A DNA stretch of 64,000 nt. It comes from Microlunatus elymi. GTDB lineage: Bacteria > Actinomycetota > Actinomycetes > Propionibacteriales > Propionibacteriaceae. How positions within the stretch are numbered: the first letter of the stretch is position 1; each line of letters opens with the position of its first letter. The position numbers and the translations under genes were made by a program. Under the pieces are notes generated by a model. The model made no database searches. It was not told the DNA's origin and was given only the letters and a program-made list of their open reading frames with translations. This document shows positions 53,923-60,987 of the stretch, piece by piece. The DNA is taken from contig NZ_CP041692.1 in the NCBI RefSeq assembly GCF_007362775.1, positions 1 to 64,000 on the forward strand. The letters are read 5' to 3'.

Positions 53923-54342
53923 TCAGGATGCCCAGGGATCGACCAGTTCGATCCCTGTATTGGCGAAGTCCTTGGTGTTCCTGGTGGCGCAGGTGGCTGA
54001 GTTTGCTCGACAGATCGCCGCGATCTGAGCATCTGCAGTGTGGATCGGCAGGCCGGCGCGTTCGCGCGCGACCAGGATGTTGGGATAGGACTCCGCCGCA
54101 CGGTCGTCGAACGCGAGGATCGCGCGGGTCTCTCGATATGGCTCCAGTGCGGAATCGATCTGCGTGGCCAGCTTCGAACGACGCCTACCGGCAGGTAGCC
54201 GACGAACGCCCGCCAACAGCTCGGCCAGCGTGATCGCCGTGATCGCGACGTCGCCAGTCAAGGTCTCGATCCAATCGATGACCTGCGCATCCGGATCTGG
54301 CCGGAAGACCTCGGACAGGACGTTCGTGTCGAGGACGATCAT
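53923..54342 (-). CDS. PIN-domain toxin (VapC/FitB family)
   Basis: 139 residues; PIN-domain ribonuclease toxin. MIVLDTNVLSEVFRPDPD (Asp5), AITLAELLAGVRRLP (Glu), AFDDRAAESYPNIL, and IHTADAQIAAICRAN (Asp). This layout, with LSEV and the AELLAGVRRLP helix, is closest to FitB. ATGA overlap with the antitoxin gene upstream shows the usual antitoxin-toxin coupling. Confidence 0.92.
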   Translation of the reverse strand: MIVLDTNVLSEVFRPDPDAQVIDWIETLTGDVAITAITLAELLAGVRRLPAGRRRSKLATQIDSALEPYRETRAILAFDDRAAESYPNILVARERAGLPIHTADAQIAAICRANSATCATRNTKDFANTGIELVDPWAS

Positions 54343-54572
54343 CCCAGGTCCGCCGACCGGGCCAGATCAGTTCGGTCCGGCACGGGCAAGTCCTCGACGC
54401 CACCGACCTCCCGTGCAGCAGCTACCAGCGCAAGGCCGATGTGGGGTTGGCGCGTGGCCTTGGTGAGGATGTCGCGAGCCTCCGCCTCCATCGACCGGCC
54501 ATGTTCCCTTGCCTGTGCTGCGAGCTGCTTCTTGACGGACTCGTCCAGCCCACGGATGACGACGGATGCCAT
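54339..54572 (-). CDS. FitA/VapB-type ribbon-helix-helix antitoxin
   Basis: 77 residues from ATG 54572 with GGAGGTGAT upstream. ASVVIRGLDESVKKQLAAQA and HGRSMEAEARDIL form the Arc-like DNA-binding fold seen in FitA antitoxins. The C-terminus (EDLPVPDRTDLARS) should fill the toxin active site. The palindrome 25 bp upstream is the likely operator for autorepression. Confidence 0.9.
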   Translation of the reverse strand: MASVVIRGLDESVKKQLAAQAREHGRSMEAEARDILTKATRQPHIGLALVAAAREVGGVEDLPVPDRTDLARSADLG

Positions 54573-54596
54573 CGAGATCACCTCCAACTCCGGATT

Positions 54597-54614
54597 GCTA
54601 TCAGTGATGATAGC
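54597..54614. promoter_or_regulatory. Palindromic operator of the toxin-antitoxin pair
   Basis: GCTATCA and TGATAGC around GTGA. It overlaps a TATCAT that could serve as the -10 box on the minus strand. Confidence 0.6.
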
Positions 54615-54671
54615 GCCCTCGATCGGTACGTGGCCTTGGTGTGCAGCACTCACGCGCGCCGAATGACCCGC

Positions 54672-56003
54672 CTAGCCGTCGAGACTGCCCGTGATTGCGG
54701 TCAGCGCCGTGTCGAGTTGATCATCGGTGATGCCGCCGAAGCCGATGATCACGCCGTGTTGGACGGTGCTGCGGCAGTAGTCGGCGAGCAGCGGAACGTC
54801 GAAGCCTGCCGTGCGTGCGGCAGCGCGTGCGACGGCTGCTCGCGCCTTCGACATTCGGATCGTCACGTACATGCCGGCCACCGGGCCGACGATGTCGCCG
54901 TACGGGGTCATGGCCCCGACGACTCGGGCGGCGCGGTCGGCGTAGACGCGACGGGCGGAGCGGATGATCTTGTCCAGGTAGCCGTCGCGGAGCAGCGACA
55001 GAAACGCGCGCTGTACCGGCCAGGAGGCGACCTCGTGGGTGATCGTACGTCGCCGCAGCAGCGCGTCGAACTGATCCGGAGGTGGCACCATCCAGCCCAG
55101 CCGTAGGCTCGGCGCTACCGACTTGCTCGCCGTCCCGAGGTAGCAGACCTGATCTTGGTCCAGGCTCGCCAGTGCTGGCACCGGCGCAACGTCGTAACGA
55201 AACTCCGAGTCGTAGTCGTCCTCGATGATCATGGAATCCGCAGCACGGGCAGCGGCCAGCAGGCGGAGTCGTTCCGCGGCCGGCATGGTGGCTCCGAGCG
55301 GGTGCTGATGCGCAGGGGTGACGTACGTCGCGACGGTTCCGGCGGGATCGGCGCCCTGGCCGACCGAAATGTTGATCAAGGTACGGCCGGCCGCGCGGAT
55401 GGTCTCGGCCGCCGCGCGATAACCGGGATCCTCCAGGGCCACCGGCCCCTCGGGCAGCACGGTGAGCAACTGGCGAAACCCGTCCGTGGTGCCGGTGGTG
55501 ATCAAGATCTGCTCGGCGTCGACGACGATACCGCGGAGCCGGCCGAGCCGTTCGGCCAACTCGGTGCGCAACTCGGCGATCCCCCGCGGATCGTCGTAAC
55601 CGGCGGGCGGCCGGGCGACCGAGACGTCACGCCACGCGCGCCGCCAGGCCGCAGCCTGGCGCGGATCGATCCACGGCGTTCCGGTGTCGAGGCGGATCAG
55701 CTCGCGAGCCGTGGACCGACTGCCCCGGCGCCGAGGTCGGGCCGGCGCAAGTGGTGGAGCGCCGGCGACGAAGGTGCCCGAGCCTTGCCACCCCTGCAGC
55801 CACCCTTCGGCCACCAGTTGGCCGTAGGCCTGCTCGGTGACTGCGCGGGCGACCACCAGCTCGGCGGCCAGGGCGCGGCTGCTCGGCAGGCGTTCACCGC
55901 CGGGGAGAAGTCCGCGGACGATGCGGTCCCGGATCTGATCTGCGAGCTGGGTACCCAGCGGGCGGCCGTCGGACCGATCCAGGGTGACCGAAAGAGCAGG
56001 CAT
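54672..56003 (-). CDS. MocR/PdxR-type GntR regulator with aminotransferase domain
   Basis: 443 residues. N-terminal GntR winged helix: LGTQLADQIRDRIVRGLLPG, RLPSSRALAAELVVARAVTEQAYGQL (split), WLQGWQGSGTFV. C-terminal fold-type I aminotransferase-like domain with ILITTGTTDGFRQLL, DDYDSEFRYD and the PLP lysine in GTASKSVAPSLRLGW. Such regulators sense PLP or amino compounds. It starts at ATG 56003 (AGGA upstream), divergent from a PNPOx-family gene 70 bp away, its likely target. Confidence 0.9.
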   Translation of the reverse strand: MPALSVTLDRSDGRPLGTQLADQIRDRIVRGLLPGGERLPSSRALAAELVVARAVTEQAYGQLVAEGWLQGWQGSGTFVAGAPPLAPARPRRRGSRSTARELIRLDTGTPWIDPRQAAAWRRAWRDVSVARPPAGYDDPRGIAELRTELAERLGRLRGIVVDAEQILITTGTTDGFRQLLTVLPEGPVALEDPGYRAAAETIRAAGRTLINISVGQGADPAGTVATYVTPAHQHPLGATMPAAERLRLLAAARAADSMIIEDDYDSEFRYDVAPVPALASLDQDQVCYLGTASKSVAPSLRLGWMVPPPDQFDALLRRRTITHEVASWPVQRAFLSLLRDGYLDKIIRSARRVYADRAARVVGAMTPYGDIVGPVAGMYVTIRMSKARAAVARAAARTAGFDVPLLADYCRSTVQHGVIIGFGGITDDQLDTALTAITGSLDG

Positions 56004-56072
56004 GAAGTGTCCTGTCGAAACTGACGCGGATTGGCCCGTGCACCCAGGCCACTTCTGGTCAACCATGGTGCC

Positions 56073-56786
56073 ATGAGCACCGCTACCGATGCACCCGGGA
56101 TCGCCGACACTCTGTCACCGACAGCTCGGACGCGAATAGGTCGTGGCCGGAATCGGATGGTCGCCGAACGCGACCGGCTGCACACCTTCCTCGCCGAAGC
56201 CCTGGTCGCCCATCTCGGGCTAATGGTGGGCAGCGGCGCCGACGCGCATCCGATCGTGCTGCCGACGGCGTTCGCGATCGACCTCGACGGCCCGGACCAG
56301 TGCGGGACGCTCTACCTGCACGGGTCGGTCGGCGCGCGTTGGCTGCGTACGGCTCCGGACGCGTCGATCTGCGTCACCGTGACCGAGTTGGACGGTCTGG
56401 TGGCCGGCCGATCGGCCTTCCATCATTCGATGAACTACCGATCGGCGGTGATCATCGGCCGACCGCGGCTGGTCGATGATCATGACGAGCGACAGCGCGC
56501 GCTGGACCTGATCGTCGACCACATGATTCCCGGCCGGTCCGCGACGCTGCGTCCCAGCACCCGCAAGGAACTCGCCGCCACCGCGGTGCTCGCACTGGGT
56601 TTAGTGGAGGCGTCGATGAAGGCTCGCGACGGCGGTCCGGGCGACGAACCGGAGGACATCGAGGTCGGTGTTTGGGGCGGCCACATCCCGCTCCGCCGGG
56701 TCAGCGGCGCTCCGGTCCCCGACGACGATGCGCGGGGTCAGGTCCCGGCCGACGTCAGCAACCGAGCCGTCGGCCTCGCCGGCTGA
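56073..56786 (+). CDS. Pyridoxamine-5'-phosphate-oxidase-family flavin protein
   Basis: 237 residues. Split-barrel FMN-binding fold: LVAHLGLMVGSGADAHPIVLPTAF (start of barrel), LYLHGSVGARWLRTAP, SICVTVTELDGLVAGRSAFHH and MNYRSAVIIGRPRLV. This subgroup (also found near MocR regulators) is not the classical PdxH. Its divergent regulator at 54672-56003 supports a link to vitamin B6 or a related amine. Short Thr/Arg-rich N-terminus. Confidence 0.85.
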   Translation: MSTATDAPGIADTLSPTARTRIGRGRNRMVAERDRLHTFLAEALVAHLGLMVGSGADAHPIVLPTAFAIDLDGPDQCGTLYLHGSVGARWLRTAPDASICVTVTELDGLVAGRSAFHHSMNYRSAVIIGRPRLVDDHDERQRALDLIVDHMIPGRSATLRPSTRKELAATAVLALGLVEASMKARDGGPGDEPEDIEVGVWGGHIPLRRVSGAPVPDDDARGQVPADVSNRAVGLAG

Positions 56787-56800
56787 CACAACCGTGCGGT

Positions 56801-56876
56801 GATGACATCTGTCTGCGCGTCGGGCCGACAGAGCGGAAATGTGCCGATTTCGGGCGACGCGTAGACGAATCTCATC
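56801..56876. repeat. Family C inverted repeat, copy 3
   Basis: Left arm GATGACATCTGTCTGCGCGT at 56801-56820, right arm ACGCGTAGACGAATCTCATC at 56857-56876. The right arm overlaps the stop codon of the dienoyl-CoA-reductase-like gene. Confidence 0.78.
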
Positions 56877-58905
56877 ATCCCCGGAATGCGGCGGACAGTT
56901 CGTGCGCGGCCTGCAGACCCTGGCTGGTCGCACGCACCGCGTTCAGCCCGGCAGTGTCAGCGGCGCCGCCGATCACTCGGTACGGCACACCCAGCTCGGA
57001 GATGATCTTGGTCAGCTCGTCGTTGGGTTCCTGGCCGGCGGCGATGATCACCGTGTCGGCCTCGACCAGTTGATCACCGTCGGCGGTGCTGATGATCAGT
57101 CCCTGTTCGGTGATCTTGCGATAGCTCAGGTCGGTGATCATGGTCGCGCCGTGATGCCGTACGGTGCCGACCACGGCCCAGCGAGTGGTCAGCCCCATCC
57201 CGGCGCCGATCTTGCCGGTGCGGCGCATCAGGGTGACGGCTCGCTTGGACTCCGGTAGTACTGGCTCCTGATCAACGCCCCATTCGGCACGGAACGCGCG
57301 ACTGCGGCTTTCAAGATGGTCGTCGGCCCCGTCCAGCAGCAGATGCGCAAGATCAACAGCGATCCCGCCGCCGCCGACGATCGCGACCCGATCACCGATC
57401 GCACTCACCTCGGCGAAGGCTTGGTGATAGCTGATCACGTTCGGTCGGTCGCTGCCCGGCAGGTCGATCACGCGCGGATGGACGCCGGTGGCGATGATGA
57501 CCCCGTCGAAGCCTCGCAGCTCGGCCGCATCGCCGTCGGTGATGACGTGGTCGAGTCGGATATCGACCCCGAGCTCGGCCAACTGGGCAGTGAAGTAGCG
57601 GATCGTCTCGCCGAAGTCACGCTTGCCGGGGACCTGCCGGGCCATCCGGAACTGGCCACCCAGCTCGGGCTCGGCCTCGTACAGCACCACCTGATGTCCC
57701 AACGAGGCCAGGGATCTGGCGGCTTCCAGCCCGGCCGGGCCGCCGCCGATCACAGCGAACCGCCCAGCGGGTCCTGAGCCTGCGGGCGGCTCCGGGACGT
57801 CGAGTTCGCGGCCGGCGCGGGGGTTGACCAGGCAGGAGACCTCGGCGTCGCCGATGGAGCGGTCGATGCAGGCTTCGTTGCAGGCGATGCAGGTGTTGAC
57901 CAGGTCGTGCCGGCCGGCGCGCGATTTGGCCACGATGGCCGGGTCGGCGAGGAACGGCCGGGCCATCGAGACGAAGTCGATCTTGCCGCCGGCGAGGATA
58001 CGTTCGGCATGATCGACATGGTTCACCCGATTGGAGGCGATCACCGGCACCTCGACGTCGGCATTCTGCAGCGCGTCCTTGATCATTTCCGCGTACGGCA
58101 CCCAGACGCCTTGGGGGACAAGGGTTTGCACGGTCGGCACCCGCGCTTCGTGCCAGCCGACGCCGACGTTGATCGCGTCCACGCCGGCTCGAGCCAGCGC
58201 AGTCGCGTAGTCGGCGATCTCGTCATGACTGCTGGACCCCGGCATCAGATCAGCGCCGGAGATCCGGAAGATCACCGGCAGGTCGGTGGCGTCCTTGATC
58301 ATCCGCAACACCGCCAGCCCGAAGTTCCGCCGCCGCGACGGATCGCCGCCCCAGTGATCATCGCGCTGATTGGTCAGCGGCGACAGGAACTGGTTCAGCA
58401 GATAGCCCTCGGACGCCATCACCTCGATCGCGTCGAATCCCAACCCGGCGGCGGCTTCGGCTGCTCGACCGAAGTCCTCGAGGGTCTCGTCGATCTGCTC
58501 GGCCGACATCGGCTCCGGCATGCATCGGGAGAAGTTGCTGAAGACCGCGGACGGCGCCAGCGGGGTCAGCCCGAACGCCGATTCGAAGGCGTAACGGCCG
58601 GCGTGGAACAGCTGCGCGGCGATCTTGGCCCCGCCGTCGTGGGCAGCGGCCACCGCGCGAGCCAACGCAGGCTGATGGGAGGCCTCGCCGATCAAGGAGT
58701 ACATCCGGCCGCCGGCCCCGACCCGGTTGATCGCGATCCCGCCGGTGACGATCAGGGCTGCGCCGCCACGGGCCCGTTCGGCATAGAAGGCGGCCAGCGC
58801 TGCACCGTGATCATCTCGCCCCTCCAGATTGAGGTGCATGGATCCCACGATCAGCCGGTGATCGACTTCCAGTGAGCCGATCCGGCCGGGCTGCCAAACC
58901 TTCAT
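56875..58905 (-). CDS. 2,4-dienoyl-CoA reductase-like flavo-iron-sulfur enzyme (AnsM-like)
   Basis: 676 residues. Old-yellow-enzyme TIM barrel (1-335: HAGRY-type substrate histidine, GFDAIEVMASEGYLLNQFL), a [4Fe-4S] site (C339, C342, C346, C358), then an FAD/NAD(P) domain (VIGGGPAGLEAARSLASLGH; VAIVGGGGIAVD). Classical FadH reduces 2,4-dienoyl-CoA. Here the last gene of a four-gene operon resembling cyclohexanecarboxyl-CoA genes, so it probably reduces a cyclohexadiene-carboxyl-CoA intermediate, like AnsM in the ansatrienin cluster (inference). Confidence 0.85.
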   Translation of the reverse strand: MKVWQPGRIGSLEVDHRLIVGSMHLNLEGRDDHGAALAAFYAERARGGAALIVTGGIAINRVGAGGRMYSLIGEASHQPALARAVAAAHDGGAKIAAQLFHAGRYAFESAFGLTPLAPSAVFSNFSRCMPEPMSAEQIDETLEDFGRAAEAAAGLGFDAIEVMASEGYLLNQFLSPLTNQRDDHWGGDPSRRRNFGLAVLRMIKDATDLPVIFRISGADLMPGSSSHDEIADYATALARAGVDAINVGVGWHEARVPTVQTLVPQGVWVPYAEMIKDALQNADVEVPVIASNRVNHVDHAERILAGGKIDFVSMARPFLADPAIVAKSRAGRHDLVNTCIACNEACIDRSIGDAEVSCLVNPRAGRELDVPEPPAGSGPAGRFAVIGGGPAGLEAARSLASLGHQVVLYEAEPELGGQFRMARQVPGKRDFGETIRYFTAQLAELGVDIRLDHVITDGDAAELRGFDGVIIATGVHPRVIDLPGSDRPNVISYHQAFAEVSAIGDRVAIVGGGGIAVDLAHLLLDGADDHLESRSRAFRAEWGVDQEPVLPESKRAVTLMRRTGKIGAGMGLTTRWAVVGTVRHHGATMITDLSYRKITEQGLIISTADGDQLVEADTVIIAAGQEPNDELTKIISELGVPYRVIGGAADTAGLNAVRATSQGLQAAHELSAAFRG

Positions 58906-58930
58906 GATCAACTGGCCCCGAGTCCAGGGG

Positions 58931-59749
58931 TCAGCGGGTCGGACGCTCGGGCAGCGTCAGCGGCGCATCGACGTCGGCGAAGAACGGCGGGGCGGTGATG
59001 CTCAGCCCGCCGTCGACCACGATGGTCTGACCGGTGATGTACTCCGACGCCGGCGCCAGCAGGAAGGCGCAGGTGTCGGCAACCTCCTGCACGGTGCCGG
59101 GCCGCCGCTTCGGGATCCGGTCCAGCACCGTCTGCATCGGCGCCATCCCCGGCACGTTGTAGAAGAACTCGAGCGAGTCGGAGTCGATCAACCCGCCGTT
59201 GACCGCGTTCACGTTGATCCCGTACGGCGCGAACTCGACGGCCATGTAACGAACCCAGGCCTCCACTGCGGCCTTCATCGCGCCCAGCGTGGCGTACGTC
59301 GGATAGGCACGGATGCTGCCGTACGAGGTCAGTGTCAGGATCCTGCCACCGTTGTCCATCAGCTTGATCGCTTGCTGCGCCCCGAGCACGAAGGACCGCA
59401 TGTTCATCGCGTACGAGCGATCCAGGTGATGCGGCTTCAGATCAACGATGTTCTTGAACGCGCTGGCCGCGGCGTTGGCGACGAAGTAGTCCAACCGGCC
59501 GTACTGATCGGCCACGGCGTCGAACAGCGCCGCGATCCCGTCCTCGGTCTCCACGTCGGCCTGGACGGCAACGCCCTGCCCGCCGGCCTCGGCCACATCG
59601 GCGACGACCTTCTCGGCCAGGTCGGCGTTCTTCTTGTAGTTGACCACCACCGTGGCGCCCTCGGCGGCCAGGGTGAGTGCCAGCGTCCGGCCGATGCCCC
59701 GGGAGGCACCGGTGATCAACGCGATCTTGTTCTCGTGCAGCTTGCTCAA
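58931..59749 (-). CDS. FabL-like short-chain enoyl reductase (ChcA/AnsK candidate)
   Basis: 272 residues from TTG 59749 with AAGGA upstream. Rossmann motif TGASRGIG (13-20), NAAAS, then Tyr152 and Lys159 in YATLGAMK. The Y-x6-K spacing is that of enoyl reductases (FabL/FabI) rather than the Y-x3-K of ordinary dehydrogenases. [15 protein letters not shown] also resembles FabL. In this operon it fits the cyclohexenylcarbonyl-CoA reductase role (ChcA), or AnsK. No ordinary ATG start is available at the fold start. Confidence 0.78.
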   Translation of the reverse strand: MSKLHENKIALITGASRGIGRTLALTLAAEGATVVVNYKKNADLAEKVVADVAEAGGQGVAVQADVETEDGIAALFDAVADQYGRLDYFVANAAASAFKNIVDLKPHHLDRSYAMNMRSFVLGAQQAIKLMDNGGRILTLTSYGSIRAYPTYATLGAMKAAVEAWVRYMAVEFAPYGINVNAVNGGLIDSDSLEFFYNVPGMAPMQTVLDRIPKRRPGTVQEVADTCAFLLAPASEYITGQTIVVDGGLSITAPPFFADVDAPLTLPERPTR

Positions 59750-59771
59750 AATGTGTTCCTTCTCATCCGAC

Positions 59772-59815
59772 TTGTCAGAATGTAGTTGGGCTATAACCCA
59801 ACCAGCTTCTGACAA
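59772..59815. repeat. Operon-internal hairpin (TTGTCAGAA / TTCTGACAA)
   Basis: Outer arms TTGTCAGAA and TTCTGACAA, inner arms GTTGGG and CCCAAC, in the 67-bp gap between the acyl-CoA dehydrogenase and the reductase genes. It resembles the family D repeats. It may process or attenuate the mRNA. Confidence 0.65.
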
Positions 59816-59816
59816 C

Positions 59817-60983
59817 TCAGCGGGTCTTGGTCTTTTGTAGTTCGCGGAAGACGACCATCTTCTGGATCTCGTTGGTCCCCTCCTCGAAGCGCTGAGCGCG
59901 TGCGTCCCGGTAGACGCGTTCGATCTTCTCGGTCTTCCAGTAGCCGAGTCCGCCGTGAATCTGCAGCGCCTTGTCGGTGACCCGGCCGAGCATGCTGACC
60001 GCGGTCATCTTGGCCATCGAGCTCAGCGCCTGCGACCGCGGGCTGCCGGCTTCCCACTCACGGGCGGCGTACAAGATCAACTGTTTGGCCGCCTCGATGT
60101 CGGCCTCGTTCTCGGCCAACATGAACTGGATGGCCTGCCGCTGGGTCAACGACTTGCCGAAGGTCACCCGACGCTCGGCGTAGTCGTAGGCCAACTCCTG
60201 CGCGCGCTCGGCCAGACCGACGCAACTCATCGCCACCGAAACCCTTGACGGCAACAGGAAACCGCCGAGTGCGACCTGAAGTCCCTGTCCCTCCTCGCCG
60301 AGCCGATTGGCCACCGGCACCGGCGCCCGGTCGAAGATCATGTGCGCGTGATCGGTGCCGGTCACCCCCATCGTCTGCGAGGTGTCCTCCACCCGCACCC
60401 CGGGAACATCGCGCGGCACCATCAACGCCACCGTGCCCTCATGCCCGGTCGAACCGGCCAGCCGTGCGGCCAACAGCCAGTAGTCACACCGAACACCGAA
60501 GGTGATCAAGTGCTTCTCGCCGGACAGGTAGTACGTGTCCCCCTCGCGCTCGACCGAGCAGCTGATGTCGGCGCCGGTGCCGTTGCCCGGTTCGGTCAGA
60601 GCGAAGGCGACCTTCTTGGTGCCGGCCACCGACGGGCGGACGAATTGATCACGCTGCTCCTCGGTGGCCCATGGATCCATCGCCCGCCAGGTGCCGTTGA
60701 CCACGTGCACGATCATCCGCACCGACGCGTGGGATCGGGAGAAGATCTCCATCAGGCCGAGCCACTGTTCGAAGCTCAATCCCTTGCCACCAAGGCGTTG
60801 TGGTGCGGCCATCGACAGGTAGCCGCGTTCCCGGAGCTCGCTCCACAGCTCCTCCGGCACCTCGCCGGACGCCTCGATCCGGTCCGCCCAGTCCTCGCCC
60901 GGACCGGTGACCCATTCGGTCACCTCGGTGATCAACTTCTCGTACGAGCCCTGGTCGATGCCGACACCTTGCGGGTTGGTCAC
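59817..60983 (-). CDS. Acyl-CoA dehydrogenase (AnsL-like)
   Basis: 388 residues, normal for the family. [83 protein letters not shown] and the catalytic-glutamate region [14 protein letters not shown]-dependent introduction (or, in reverse, removal) of a double bond. In this operon a role on ring-CoA intermediates is likely. GTG start 4 bp after the stop of the AroA-ligase gene. Confidence 0.88.
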   Translation of the reverse strand: MTNPQGVGIDQGSYEKLITEVTEWVTGPGEDWADRIEASGEVPEELWSELRERGYLSMAAPQRLGGKGLSFEQWLGLMEIFSRSHASVRMIVHVVNGTWRAMDPWATEEQRDQFVRPSVAGTKKVAFALTEPGNGTGADISCSVEREGDTYYLSGEKHLITFGVRCDYWLLAARLAGSTGHEGTVALMVPRDVPGVRVEDTSQTMGVTGTDHAHMIFDRAPVPVANRLGEEGQGLQVALGGFLLPSRVSVAMSCVGLAERAQELAYDYAERRVTFGKSLTQRQAIQFMLAENEADIEAAKQLILYAAREWEAGSPRSQALSSMAKMTAVSMLGRVTDKALQIHGGLGYWKTEKIERVYRDARAQRFEEGTNEIQKMVVFRELQKTKTR

Positions 60984-60987
60984 CTGG

